NCBI RefSeq assembly: GCF_029784135.1
Contig: NC_073746.1
Coordinates: 79,655,204 to 79,719,203 of the forward strand
From: Toxorhynchites rutilus septentrionalis
Lineage: Eukaryota; Arthropoda; Insecta; Diptera; Culicidae
Direction: 5' to 3'
DNA: 64,000 nt
Shown here: in pieces, positions 1-10,926 of the stretch
Layout of the letters: every line of letters begins with the position of its first letter
How positions within the stretch are numbered: the stretch's first letter is position 1
The notes under the pieces: model-generated
What the model saw: the letters and a program-made list of their open reading frames with translations, nothing else
Told to the model about the DNA's origin: nothing
Database searches by the model: none
Program-made: the position numbers and the translations under genes

Positions 1-700
1 TGCGCTGCATTGTTGCTGTTACACGACGGAATGCAATTTGTAGTGCACTTGTAAAAGTTTTAAATTGTTTATATACATCGCCAGCCTTCGTCAGCGACAG
101 CGTGACGACCGGAACCGGCACGAAGACGTGGCGGCCAAGCAAGGAACAGGGACTGCATCGCAACCCCATCGAATGTCGCCCGCTGGAGACAAGCATTACT
201 TACAGGGAGGGAAGACGGAACCAAATCGAATAACGACAATGTTAGCAAACAAACTGCCTGTTTTTGGTGGCGTTCCCAGCGCCTGCAAGCCCCCAAGCGG
301 CGGTAATCGATTGTCTCCCACTGCATATCATGAGCACTTGGTTTTGCGATTGCCCAACGATGTGGGAGGAGATGGGCTTGTGTCAGTTTCGTAAGCGTGC
401 CACAAGGACGCCCGATTTCGGTTCATTAGCATCAACAGAAGAAGTGGCAGTGGTTGTAATGGAGGAGTAGATGCACTTGTTTCGACGTCTATTTATCACG
501 ATTCTTATCTCTCTCTGTATTCGATGCGGAATCAAAAATAAAAGCTTCCTGGAACTTGCTGATGACTATTAATTGGATCTTCCTCTGATTCTTAATTTAC
601 CCAATCATGGAGTGCAATTGATTGTGATTTCAGCATTGCCTAGGCTAATGAACGAAATTCGAATCAATTGAATTGTTTCGGGAATCTATTTAAATATAAA
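1..700. other. No gene recognised; moderately GC-rich start
   Basis: The first ~470 bases are richer in G+C than the AT-rich DNA that follows, and short overlapping reading frames occur on both strands. None shows a recognisable domain or codon pattern. An AATAAA-like hexamer lies near 537. It could be unique intergenic or intronic DNA, or the end of an old element; I cannot decide. Confidence 0.4.
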
Positions 701-730
701 TGAAAAGTCAAAAGTGTTGCTAAGCGCAAA

Positions 731-1119
731 CCCTGAAGTAGGAATGGTCCGATTTGAATCGTCTTTATTTTGTTGTATTCGTCTTTTCCCGTAGATCAAT
801 ATAGCGGAGAGAAAAATCGAAAAAAAAATTAGAAAAACTCTGAAGGAATATAGGAAAATTCGGAAAATTGAGTTCCCATATGTTCGAAAATTACATCATG
901 ATGAGAGTTGTTAGTCCATTAGATGTTTGCGCTAAGGAAATTGATCTTTGTTTGAAAGTGGAAATGGATTTTCAGACGAAATACCGCATCGCTATATTTT
1001 CAATCTATATAAATAAAAATGGAAGGCCATATGCGTTAGTAAGAGAAAACCCCGAAGAAGGAACGGTCCTATTTGAGACGTCTGTGTTTTGCTGTATTCG
1101 TCTTTTCCCGTAGATCAAT
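731..1119 (+). repeat. Diverged direct repeat, two ~70-bp copies
   Basis: Positions 731-800 and 1050-1119 are related. Both share the order CC-GAAG-AGGAA-GGTCC, then CGTCTTTTCCCGTAGATCAAT, with scattered substitutions. They lie about 319 bases apart in the same orientation. The shared part also reads as a similar peptide in one frame, so the two may be segments of an old coding or retroelement sequence duplicated in tandem. No family is recognised. Confidence 0.6.
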
Positions 1120-2655
1120 GCTATGTTATAGTTCAATGGGGTACATATCGAGGTGGAGCAGTAGGCGAAGTATATCTGTATTGGCAAGCAAAATATCGTG
1201 CATTCAATATGGAATGTATATGGAAGAAACAAAACAATGTTGAAAGTACTCATGGTTGCTTGATAATTTGAGCCAAAATTCTCATGAAATCATTCAACTA
1301 TTTGTTTTTAATAGATGACAATTGTATCGTGGCTTATTTCGATTATTTATGTGGTAAAAAGGTCCAGAGAGAAGTCGTATGCTTAGTTCTCGAAAGCAGT
1401 AACATTTTCGGTGAAATTTTGAATAATTGGCAATTATTCTCTCGCATCATACACACCGACACTGAGAGCCTTCGAAACATCAACATCATCACGTTAAAAT
1501 AATGAAACTTCGTTTGTTTCTATGAATGTGGGGGGGGGGGGGGTTAAAATGGCATATGGAAATATCACTTTTATCCGTCTTTTTCGACGTGATTTCACAA
1601 ATATTCACTGAACGCTATCACATAAGCCTTATATTCAGCGGGAACTCTAAAAAAATGTACGTTTTTAATTGATTAATTACTTCCTGAAAATAGCATTTTC
1701 ACATGGATGCGATGGGCAATCCAAGATGAACACAACGACTGACGTCACTATTTGAGAAATAGTTATGGCAGTGCATGCTCTGTCGCTCGAAACTCTACCA
1801 TCTTCATTACCTTTTTTTTAGTACATTGGTTATAGTTAAAGTTTTGAAATGTTATCAAACATTTCGATACATGGAGAAACCTGTTGTAGCATGGTACCAC
1901 ATATTCCAGCATTGTAGATCCCCTCGTTTCTTATATTTGAAATCCACATTCAACACAACTCAGTTGTGTGAGTCTGAGTTCTTTTGTTCAGAAGTGTGTG
2001 TGTCTTGGATGGACGGCAATGCGAGTGCCACTCTTTTTTTTTACATTTGGGCGGCTAACCATTTTGAGTGCCAGATGTGACTCGGCGGCTCAATTAAGCC
2101 AGGACGCTTATTGAAACCCGAAATCATCAAATACACCTTGTTCATTTTCGTTATGAACACTTTTCCGCAAATCTCTCGGTGGGATTTTTTTGTCTCAAAA
2201 CCCGGGAAGCGAATCGACTTCAACTGCGCTCGGGAGTTGATAACAATATAGCCCGAGAATGTTTAAAAGCGAGATAGAAGCTAGCACAGAAGAACTTCGG
2301 AATAACTACGGAATTGTTCGCTAACAATTACGTAGTTCTGGCTTCGAAGAATGTCCCGCTGATCTAAGGACCGAAAATTATAATCTTTCATTCCAATCGT
2401 GACCGTGGAAGAGGACAGGAGCGGATATATTTTACTATATCGCGCAAAGTAAACGGAAAGGTAGTCGGTAATAGTTACCTCGGGGTTGGTGTGCTAATGG
2501 TTTTAGTTAGGCATTAGGAAGTTAGAGACAATATATTAATTAATGCCCTCCTGTGCATCCGTCGAAGAAAGTAGAGGTAAGCTTCAATGGCATTTACGAC
2601 ATGTGGCTAGATAAAATAACCAATGTGGCATACGTGTGGTTTTTTTTCTCCGTTC
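1120..2655. other. AT-rich DNA without recognised genes; G14 run
   Basis: No coding domain is seen. The stretch holds an uninterrupted run of fourteen G at 1530-1543, several homopolymer T runs, and short frames that look like chance. The section from 2240 to 2560 has a more even base composition and could be an outer part of the LTR element to the right, but nothing proves it. Confidence 0.4.
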
Positions 2656-2659
2656 TTTG

Positions 2660-3075
2660 TGGTGGGTGCATTTAGAGCAAGCCGCTTCTGACCCCACGAT
2701 CAGCTTTTGGGGTTCCATCGCTGCCTACATCCAAAAACGAGGCCGCGCAGGGACTCTTTGGTGCGAACTTGCTCCCGGGAGAGAGACCGCTCGAAGAACA
2801 CGTGTGCGGTGGTGATCACGCCTTAACACCATCGGTTCATCATCACCTGCATCACCAACATTTGGGATCATTTAGTCGCCACCGGCGATAAAGGTGGCCG
2901 CGTATACAGCTGCATAAGCGAAACGCCTCGCTTGGGAGGAACTCCGCACGACGATCGCGTGTGCGGTGGAAATCTTCAGGATTCGCCGTCAGCATTCACC
3001 ACCTGCGTTCATCGTCAACCACCCCATGAATGGGGAAAAGTCGCCGGCGGAAAATTCACCAAGTAAAAGGTCGTG
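2660..3075. other. GC-rich block with two diverged internal direct repeats
   Basis: This ~415-bp block is clearly richer in G+C than its surroundings. It contains two loosely matching halves, about 2765-2850 and 2935-3025. Each has CTTG-GGGAG, then CGTGTGCGGTGG, then a CACC-rich stretch with TTCATC. No ORF in it resembles a known protein. It may be part of an LTR retroelement leader or of a host exon or UTR. Confidence 0.35.
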
Positions 3076-3616
3076 AGTACCGTTCTAAATATATACCCAT
3101 TAACACATGCGCATGTAGGGTTATATCGAATATGAAAATGAGAACAATAGAGAACTAAATGCCACACTACTAACAATGCCACACACACAAAGCCACATAT
3201 TTTGAAGTGTGCTAAAATAGCATAAAATAGCTAAAATAGCATGATAAGTTCATCATGATAAAATGGATTCATTTAGGAATGGAGGATTAGGTTAGAGAGA
3301 AACGCGTCGTATTCTGAACTCGATGAGTCAAGGTTCGAGACTTGCAAAAGTATTGAATAAAATTTTGTTATATGATAGGATGCTTGAATATTGAAAACGC
3401 AGTACGAATTGTTCATTTTTTTTATTAAATATCTATGCATCGCTAGAATTGAATTGACGTTCTGTTTTTTTTTTTTGTATGTTAACAATAAATAACGTTC
3501 GATGTAGAATTAGAAAGAAATCTGATTCATTTACTGGCCAGCGGTAGTCTAATTACCGACAAACCGTGTTTAGTTTGAAGTTAGGTCACGAGCCCAGGAT
3601 TGGGACTCCTTTTCTT

Positions 3617-4340
3617 TTGTAGTACATTTCCCGTTCCCCGCCCTCTGAAGCTAGTTTCAAGGTGGATGGTAGATCGATATAACGAGTAGAGCCGATGATG
3701 AGATTTTCGGCAGACACGACGTTTCTGGAACCAATTTTGTAGCTCTTCTGTGCTTTCTTTTTATCGCGGACAAGTGGTGTCGCGGGTCTTTGTAGAGCGC
3801 AGGAAACATTCGTGAAACAAACCGGCTTTTCGAGATTGAAGGACGAACCCGCCCTAAGGTGTTGGGTGTCTCAATAGTCGGGCAACAATTAAGAACACGG
3901 CGGTTGGTCTCCCTCGCGGGAGTGGCGCTTAAATCAACCGCTAATCTGCGCAAAACCCCGGTAGCGACTGGCTCGCGCGCTTTCACCAGCGTCGCGGGTT
4001 ACATTTGGCGCCCAACGTAGGGCTATTCTTTTTTTTTGTCCTAGAATCTTTTTTAAAAAGCCGTACCGAAACCATTATTCCACCGCTTTCGGAATTGTTT
4101 CCCGAATCCCCTATGGCATTAACCTATCGCCCTTCGAGTCCCGGTTAAGCCGAATCTAGCGCCAGGTTTCCAAGTAAAAGAAAACTTTTAAGATTGCTTC
4201 TCAGTCGCTGGGAGAAAATCCAGTCAGTAGAAAGTCCAATCTTGAGAGTTTTGCAGTAGCCGTCCGCTAGCACCAGCTATCGGAGCCCGCGGCACTCAGT
4301 TGAATTTGAAAAATGAAAAAAAGGGGAAACCGGCACTCAC
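3617..4340 (+). mobile_element. LTR-retrotransposon remnant: probable 5' LTR end plus leader
   Basis: A sequence ending in ...GGGTTACA at about 4003 is followed after two T by a tRNA-like primer binding site (4006-4023), the standard layout of a 5' LTR and leader. The LTR start is uncertain; TGTAGTACA at 3617 is a candidate and would give an LTR of about 387 bp. Downstream, 4024-4340 is a GC-balanced leader-like stretch with no gag or pol frame; the sequence then enters an unrelated TIR element. Coding parts and a 3' LTR are absent, so this is a broken remnant. Gypsy or BEL/Pao membership cannot be decided. Confidence 0.5.
4006..4023 (+). other. Primer binding site, tRNA-Lys type
   Basis: TGGCGCCCAACGTAGGGC is the complement of the 3' end of an insect tRNA-Lys (…CCCCACGTTGGGCGCCA) apart from one base. 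It begins two bases after an ACA that would close the LTR. Such a site primes minus-strand DNA synthesis in LTR retrotransposons. The tRNA sequence is recalled from general knowledge and should be checked against the organism's own tRNA genes. Confidence 0.65.
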
Positions 4341-4789
4341 TATGCCGGGCATCTCATACACCATCGAAGAGGAGTGAAAAACTCTGAGCTTATAAAGAAA
4401 TTAATTGTACGAGGGGCTCACAAATGAAATATGTGGTACACGCTACACTGTCATTTGCAAATGAATCAATAATCTTGAGCGAAATTTGTGTCTGAAACAA
4501 AATTTATATTAGAGGGCTATCGACATACCACGTGGACAACTTTAGGAAGAGGGGGGGTGTAGGGGTTACGGAAATGTCCACGCTTGTCCACGGTAAGGGG
4601 GACGGGGGTATAGACAATATTCACGTGGACATGTTGAATGAATATATATACATCTGTGTTCAACAATATATGGAAATTTCTGCATTTTTCATTTTCAATA
4701 AATTCATTCGTATTTATCGATAAAAAGGATTGTGCTGTCTGATAGTGCTGAACATCTATATTTTTCATATAGTTGAATTTCTTTGCTGA

Positions 4790-4937
4790 GGAGGCGATCT
4801 GGCGTAGTGGTAACATCCATGCCTCTCACGCTAAAGGTCGCGAGTTCAATTCTCACTCCCGACATTTTTCCAAAAATGGAAGTAAAAGTGATGAACCAAC
4901 CAAATGAATTGAAAATCACTATAATACAGATAAAAAA
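4790..4937 (+). mobile_element. tRNA-derived SINE (148 bp) with 14-bp target duplication
   Basis: The head has a box A (TGGCGTAGTGG, about 4800) and a box B (GAGTTCAATTC, about 4844) with tRNA-like spacing, followed by a short unique body and an AT-rich, A-ended tail. Perfect 14-bp direct repeats AATTTCTTTGCTGA flank it at 4776-4789 and 4938-4951, which fixes the borders. The folded acceptor arm is poor, so it is a SINE and not a working tRNA gene. It sits inside the TIR-bracketed element and is therefore younger than that element. Confidence 0.8.
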
Positions 4938-4989
4938 AATTTCTTTGCTGATATGTGTATTCTGAGAATGTGTTTTGGAGTGTATCTTT

Positions 4990-5400
4990 GAGGCAAGCGG
5001 AATGAACCATAATCAGATATCCCCAAAACCGGTCTTCACTCGGAGAAACTCATCTTTGTATCTGGTGAGAATCGAACGGGATTCTGGATTATGCATTATA
5101 AATTCCAGCAAATTCAAGTACACAACCAGGAAAAAATCTTGGAGTTTGACTGGGATGTGTGGTACTCGGTGGAGCATCTATTTGGGCCGTACTCACCAGA
5201 TATTGCACCTTCAGATGCCGTTGGAAAAAGGGCAAGAATTTTGACTCATGGGATGGCATAAAAAGTATCCTGCACAGTTTTTTGACGAGAAAACAAAAGG
5301 TCTGTGGATTTGTGGAGAAAAAAAACCGTGCACATACAGCACCTTTCAAGAAGTTAGAACCACTCAAGTTTTTGAATTTTTCAGCGGGGAGTAACATCTG
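4990..5400 (+). pseudogene. Mariner-type transposase C-terminal debris
   Basis: Around 5195-5215 one frame reads PYSPDIAPSD, the motif holding the third catalytic aspartate of DD34D mariner transposases. A shifted frame then reads KKYPAQFFDEKTKGLW, matching the family's conserved C-terminal stretch. At least two frame changes and several stops break it, and the N-terminal two thirds are missing or unreadable. It is an old fragment inside the TIR-bracketed element. Confidence 0.6.
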
Positions 5401-5893
5401 GTTCTAAAGCTACGAAACACCGATACTTTTTTTTTTTTTTTGAAGGATTGCAAAACAATGAAGGTTTGAAAGTTTGTTTTATACACGAAAATAGTTATTG
5501 TATACCATTTTATCATTTGGACCGATACCTCTCGCATCTCTGAAGGCTAAAAAAATGAGTGGTTCTATAGTTATGAAACGAAGTGTAGAATCGTATAAGT
5601 GTGTATCCTAAAAATTATGCTTTTGTTTTCTTCTAAAAATTGGCAGAAATATTCGAATAACCTTACACATCCCAAAACTTACGAAGTTGTACAGAAAGAT
5701 CATTGGTAGATTTTTATAGTGCAGATTGATGATTAGACGAGGATAGATTTTTTTTTTAAAGTTAAGTGAACAGCATCAACTATTAGGGATAGATTATTTT
5801 GAGCGTTTATAAGATTGGCTATTTGAATTTAATTATTTTATTCAGGCGCGAAAAAAAAAAACCGCCAGTGTTTCATAACTATAGAACCAGATG
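5395..5893. mobile_element. MITE, ~500 bp, CATCTGGTTCTA termini
   Basis: The left end CATCTGGTTCTAAAGCTACG and the right end, read on the minus strand, CATCTGGTTCTATAGTTATG form terminal inverted repeats that continue into GAAACAC. An internal related word GGTTCTATAGTTATGAAAC lies at about 5560. The body is AT-rich and noncoding. A flanking target duplication is not obvious, so the superfamily is unassigned. Confidence 0.55.
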
Positions 5894-6078
5894 GAAAAGT
5901 CAGGAGTAAAACGAAGTATTTAGGAATTATTTGTTGCTGTTTTTGTGTCAAAACCACCACGATTATTAGGTAATTGGGCACCAATTAACGAAATCCGGAC
6001 GGTCTTCAGGTACTAGGGACTTCCCAGATCAAAACTCATTCGAGAACTTGTGATGAATAATTTTATGAAGGGTAGCTG

Positions 6079-6350
6079 TAGCACCCGTGGCCGAGTGGTT
6101 AGCGTCTCACATTATCATGTCGGGTGTTCGGATTCGATTCCCGTTCTGGCCGGGGGATTTTTCGTCAGAGAAATTTCCTTCGACTTGCACTGTGGTCACG
6201 CGTATTTCTAGAGCTTGCCCCTCGGAATACATCCAAGGCGTGTTATTTGGCTGAAGAAATCTCAACTAAATATTAATAAATGACGCTAGTTAATACATAC
6301 GTTGAGACGGCAAAAAGTTTCACAGGGAACATTAACGCCATTCAAGAAGA
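6079..6350 (+). mobile_element. Feilai-like tRNA-derived SINE
   Basis: The head contains a canonical box A TGGCCGAGTGG (about 6088) and a box B-like ATTCGATTCCCG (about 6133). The body has TTTTTCGTCAGAGAAATTTC and CAGTGTGGTCACGCG-like words shared with four other copies in the window. The end, near ACGCCATTCAAG, matches the copy at 10685. Short flanking similarity (GTAGCT on both sides) may be a worn target duplication. The name Feilai is recalled from mosquito SINE literature and is not verified here. Confidence 0.75.
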
Positions 6351-7078
6351 TGTAGCTAAAAAGCAGTATCATTATTTGAACGAATATTGAACTAAAATGA
6401 GTTACGGATTAGAAACTAGTTGTAATTCATGCAAAATCGATTTAAATTTTGGAAAGGAGTGATAGTTTTCCATCTGGTTGTTTATTTATGAATCGCATTT
6501 TTTGTTTTTTTTTTTTGAATTTTTAGCGCCTGAACAAAACAATAATGTTCAAATGGCCTGTCTCACAAATGTTATTATATCCTACACTATATATTCCATT
6601 TCAGTTCAGCTTAAAGAACATTCAAGCTTAAAAACTGAAACAGCTCAACCAGCTTACGTTGATTTATGACAGAAAATGTCCGAGACTAGATTCACTAGTG
6701 CTGTTTCTAAATAAACAGTGATACAAATAACTTCACGGCCAATGTTAGGCAATAAACCAAAAATTTATTTCAAACCGCTATTACTAATGAAGCTAACATT
6801 TTTATGAATTCAAAACAGAGTACAGAAAATAAAAACGAATTTAAAATAGAATTTATACGCAACACAATTTTTTCCCCGAATTTTGTTTCCAAGAAAAGAA
6901 GAAATGTCCACGCGGACAACAGAGAAAGGGGTATAGAAAATGTCCACGCTTGTCCACGGAGCAGGAGGGGGATGTCTAAAATCACGCTGTTTCTGTCGAC
7001 GTGGTATGTGGACAGCCCCTTATAATGAAGAGTTTGGGTAAAAGTAATTGGAAAATTGGAGTAAAATGAAATTGTAAA

Positions 7079-7285
7079 GGGTCAATTAGAAGATCAATCA
7101 ATCGCGAGTTCTGCGATTGAATCCATGAACATTCGCTTAGTTCTTCTTTCTTTCTTTCTTTGTTTTTAAGAGGCATTAAACTTTGAAGTTCATTCGCCTC
7201 TATCGCTTAGTAAGAAAACGTGAATGTTCGAAAGAGTTCATATTTGGTTAATTTTGAGCGGGATGAAGTTCGCCGGGTCAGCTAG
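7079..7285 (+). mobile_element. Helitron-like repeat, 3' end fragment (CTAG terminus)
   Basis: This matches the 3' end of the fuller copy at 28612-29632: GATTAGAAGATCAATCAAT, TTCTGCGATTG, CTTAGTAAGAAAAC and a terminal GCCGGGTCAGCTAG. A CTAG end without terminal inverted repeats is Helitron-like. The copy is split by a 62-bp insertion (7141-7202). Just after the end the sequence CTGAC makes a 14-bp palindrome (GTCAGCTAGCTGAC) across the junction, possibly by chance. Confidence 0.55.
7141..7202 (-). mobile_element. 62-bp retroposon tail inserted in Helitron-like copy
   Basis: Comparison with other Helitron-like copies shows extra DNA here, flanked by the direct repeats TCGCTTAG at 7133-7140 and 7203-7210. 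Read on the minus strand it ends in AAAAACAAAGAAAGAAAGAAAG, a simple-sequence tail typical of a heavily 5'-truncated non-LTR retroposon. No coding content. Confidence 0.65.
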
Positions 7286-7289
7286 CTGA

Positions 7290-9090
7290 CGGTCTAACTT
7301 CTATCATGAGAGAGTACCAACGAAATCATAGGAAAATATATAGATTTCAAAACAGTCGAACAGCTGACACTCATCTAGTCTGGTGCGCATACACAATACG
7401 TATATCGCGTTTCATAATTTTAAGAGGGTCAGATGACCAGTGGGATCAAGCCATAGCTGACGAATATAATAGTTATTTCATTATAAGTGATTTCATGTAT
7501 TTGGACATGATAAGTACACCATTATTCACTAACCTGAGCATAGACCTAAAGTTCGGAAGGTGCCGATAGTGTTTCCAATATCTAAAGTTGATGGAACAGA
7601 TATAGTCTGAAGACGTGAAGAGTTGCTTGGACAACTACGAGACAAACGCTACAGCGCAACGAAACGTGTCTACGGTAGGATTGGGTGATTTTGGATCGAT
7701 ATTTAGAAGACGATTCTTTGTACTCCGAAAAATCGCGAAAATCTATATTTTCTTTTCGATCGTAGATTTTTTTCGTTTTGTGGATTTGGTTTTCAGTGAA
7801 AAATGATTTGAATTACCTCAAAAAACTCCTGACAAATTTCATGATCGTTGGATCCCTTTCAAGGTTGTCAAATTAGTGGTCGTAAATTTTGGAGAAGCAG
7901 TTTTGTAAGTTTGTTCATTTTAAAACAAGTGGTCACAAGTTATATTTAAGAGCAATAATCTCAACATATTTTCGTTTGAGTTGACTTGGGATAATTTCCT
8001 CGTGTGATTTAAACGAGGTTTTCTGATGATTTTTTGGGTAACTTCCAAGACCTCTGCAGAAAGGATTCCAATAGGTAGATCAAACATTGAAATAATGTTG
8101 GTACTGTGAATCAAAAGCTTGTGTACTGTCAAAAGCATGTAGTACCAGGTATAAATAGCTAAGTAGAGTTGCCTTGTTTCCATCAATAATGTTTGATATT
8201 TTGTAATATCAATTTGTGTGTCGTTAGATATAATTCTCAAAATTTTTATTTACTTTTGTTTTTAAGTACTGTGTCTAGAACATCCGTTCATGCCCCATTT
8301 GCAGATCAATTTTACTTTTGTAGGCTTAGTTATGAACAATGGTTCAACAATACCGTTAACTGTTTAGTTAACCAGCTCCTGAATGTTTTTCGTTGTCTCC
8401 GAAACCGAAATGTTTTTCGGGAGACTTGGAAAGCAGTCTTTATGTAAATTTTTCATCACCTCTCAAAGCGCAATATATTTCTGGTCCGTCGGATCCAAGT
8501 CCACAAAAAGAGCCAGTGCATGAGCAGGCGTTTAGCACTTATTGTTATCTTCATTTAGTGGAGTTGTCTTCTTCTGTCTTCTGGCCTTCTGAGGCGTCAC
8601 TAGAAACTGGTTCTGCTGCTCGCCGTCTTTTTTGTTATATTTGAGCAACTCACAACAAGATCATACGCGGCTTCAAGATCCGTATCGATAGCGTCGAGCT
8701 CCAGTATTCATGGCACGTAAGTACGTGGAGATGAGTTATACAAGAGGTTGAGGCCGAGAGATGCATCACTGAGAGCTGGCATACAATGCATCATTCACGA
8801 TGATCTCGAATACCTTCGAAGTAGCACAAGGTGATGTTCCCAACAAGTAGGTAAATTAAATTGGTCCAGAGAATTTTTATATAGAACTGTCAGACAAACA
8901 GCATGTGCAAAAGATGACGACTGCGAATTTCCCAAAAGGTCCACAATTGTAACCGTCAAAATAAGGTTAAAAGTGCCTTCATTTTGGCTGCTTTACATTT
9001 TTCTTAACTCAAATCAATCACGAGATAAAGTTGAATTCATTGTTCCATGTTCTAAGTGAGCCAATCAAAGTTCAGGCAGAAAATAGAAAA
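7290..9090. other. AT-rich DNA, nothing recognised
   Basis: Short frames on both strands carry no recognisable domain. A patch from 8480 to 8830 is less AT-rich but lacks coding signs. No clear repeats, tRNA boxes or long inverted repeats were seen. Confidence 0.4.
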
Positions 9091-9351
9091 TAATACAGTC
9101 AACTCTTCCTAACTCGATGTTCTGTATCTCGATATGTTCCCTAATGGCACCTTCGACTTTACAAGCATTCTTCTCTCCATAACTCGATGCCTCCCTTACT
9201 CGATAGTTTTGATTCATTTTTCCATGCATTTTCACATCCCTAACTCGATTGATTTTCGCATACATGTTTTTGTGCGTTATTACCTTTGATTTCAATTGCT
9301 CTTGAAAGTGAAGACGGAGTGTTCGTATCATCAAGCAATTTCTTATCAAGT

Positions 9352-10285
9352 ATGGAAAACCACGAAAAACCTTTCAAGCGAACGATTAAACCGCTAACCA
9401 TTGTGCAACGTTTGAGCATCATAGAGCAGTAGGGTAGCAGCGAAAATGGTCAAGTCAAATTTCAAAAACCAACCATATACATTTTGTTTATTGGCCCAAA
9501 AAAATGACCTGTGCAAAGTTTCAGCTCGATCGGACATGATTTAGGGATGCCTCAAAGCGCTCAAAGTTTTGATTATCCTCGTTTTATCCTCGAAAATCTT
9601 CCAAGGGGGGAGTAAGGGAAATTTGGAAAATCGAATTTTTTTTTCTTCGATGCCAAATGACTTAAAAATGCATCTAGAAAATTTTGGCCGAAAATCGACC
9701 TTTTGGGACTAAGCCTGAGTGGCCAAAAAATCAAAACTTTGAGTCCGCTAATTCATGTCCGATTGAGCTGAAATTTTGCACAGGTCATTTTTTGTGAGCC
9801 AATAAACAAAATGTACATGGTCGGTTCATTAAATTCGATAATTATTTTTTTCCTTACCTTCATTGCCTTTCAGGCTAAGTCTCAGAAGATCGATTTTCGC
9901 CAAAAATATTTTTCCGAGATGACACCAGATCTCAACGTTTCATGCATTTTAAAGTCATTTTACATTAAAAAAAATTCGATTTTCCAAATTTCCTTTACTC
10001 CCCCCTTGGAAGATTTTCGAGGATCAAAAAATCAAAACTTTGAGCGCTTTGAGGCACCGCTAAACCATGTCCGATTAAACTGAAACTTTGCACAGGTAAT
10101 GTTTTGGACCAATAAACAAAATGTACATGGTCGGTTTTTAAAATTCGATCATGAATTTTTTTTTCCATATATCAATTGCCACCACTATAGAGCAGGTTGA
10201 AAAGTATGGTGGAAAGGGGTCTGAAGCTGCAAATAATTTCAGTATTGCACAAAGTACGGTATCACCACTATTCAAATTGAAGTAA
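9352..10285 (+). pseudogene. Pogo-like transposase N-terminus, interrupted
   Basis: A frame starting at the ATG at 9352 gives a basic N-terminus followed by LTIVQRLSIIEQ, stops at the MITE insertion, and resumes in frame at 10196 with VEKYGGKGSEAANNFSIAQS and TVSPLFKLK, ending in TAA at 10283. This is the CENP-B/pogo helix-turn-helix pattern, which binds the element's own ends. Everything after the first DNA-binding motif, including the DDE domain, is lost or unreadable. It was probably inactive before or soon after the MITE arrived. Confidence 0.7.
9430..10187. mobile_element. hAT-type MITE, 758 bp, 8-bp target duplication
   Basis: Borders are exact: the direct repeat TAGAGCAG occurs at 9422-9429 and 10188-10195, an 8-bp duplication as made by hAT elements. 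The ends TAGGGTAGCA and, on the minus strand, TAGTGGTGGCA fit hAT termini. Inside, long inverted stretches occur: 9467-9560 pairs with 9740-9826 and again with 10010-10140, sharing words such as AACAAAATGTACATGGTCGG. The insert lies in a pogo transposase frame, which stays in register when the insert and one duplication are left out. Confidence 0.8.
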
Positions 10286-10684
10286 AAATGGAATCGGAAT
10301 GGAAAATTGAATCTAGACCAAAAGCATATAAGGTTGGTCGGAATCGAAAAGCTGGAGCTGTCAATGGACTTTTGTCTTATCAAGCCAGACAGAATAATTT
10401 ACCTCTCTATTCTTCGAGATTTTACAATTTAGTTTAAATAACATACTTAATCAATATTTTCTTTGTTAACCTAGTTCATCATGAAGGTTGTACTCGATTA
10501 TACACAAACTCGATTATATATGATTCGATTATGTGAAATTTAGGACTTTCAACATTAAAATGAAATTTAAGTGGCTCTTTATTAGAACAGTGGGTTAAAA
10601 ATCGCGATTTTTGAAGATTTTGATTGAATTTTCATTTTAAGAGAGATAGAAGTTGGGCGTCAAATATCAAATCGTAGAGGGGTT

Positions 10685-10926
10685 CTTCTTCTCCTTGAAT
10701 GGCGTTAACGTTCTCTGTGGAACTTTTGCCGTCTCAACGAATGCATTAACTAGCGTCATTTATTAATACTTAGTTGAGATTTCTTAAGCCAAATAACACG
10801 CCTTCAATGTATTCCGAGGGGCAAGCTCTAGAATGCGCGTGACCACAGTGCAAGTCGAAGGAAATTTCTCTGACGAAAAATCCTCCGGCCAGAACGGGAA
10901 TCTAACCCGAACACCCGGCACCCGGC
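10685..10926 (-). mobile_element. Feilai-like SINE with 14-bp target duplication
   Basis: Minus-strand copy of the SINE seen at 6079. Perfect direct repeats ATCGTAGAGGGGTT at 10671-10684 and 10927-10940 define it. The tRNA-like head is shortened: box B is present but box A is missing, so the copy is 5' truncated, as happens in target-primed reverse transcription. It lies inside the pogo-like element and is younger than it. Confidence 0.85.

Larger units (their letters stand above)
4512..7022. mobile_element. TIR-bracketed DNA element, ~2.5 kb, non-autonomous
   Basis: Inverted ends resemble each other: GGGCTATCGACATACCACGT at 4515 on the + strand and GGGGCTGTCCACATACCACG read on the minus strand from about 7018. 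Both ends also carry the internal word GTCCACGCTTGTCCACGG (left about 4576, right about 6941), but in the same orientation, so the subterminal parts are not simple inverses. No transposase of its own is seen; the interior is filled by SINEs, mariner debris and a MITE. It could instead be two separate small copies of one family facing each other. Target duplications are not clear. Confidence 0.45.

Noticed and set aside
1530..1543. Run of fourteen G as a structural element
   Set aside because: A single homopolymer without further G-tracts cannot be argued to be a quadruplex site; it may also be a sequencing-length artefact.
4790..4870. Possible functional tRNA gene
   Set aside because: Boxes A and B are present but the acceptor stem does not pair, and the sequence is flanked by a 14-bp target duplication with an A-rich tail. 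It is a SINE head.
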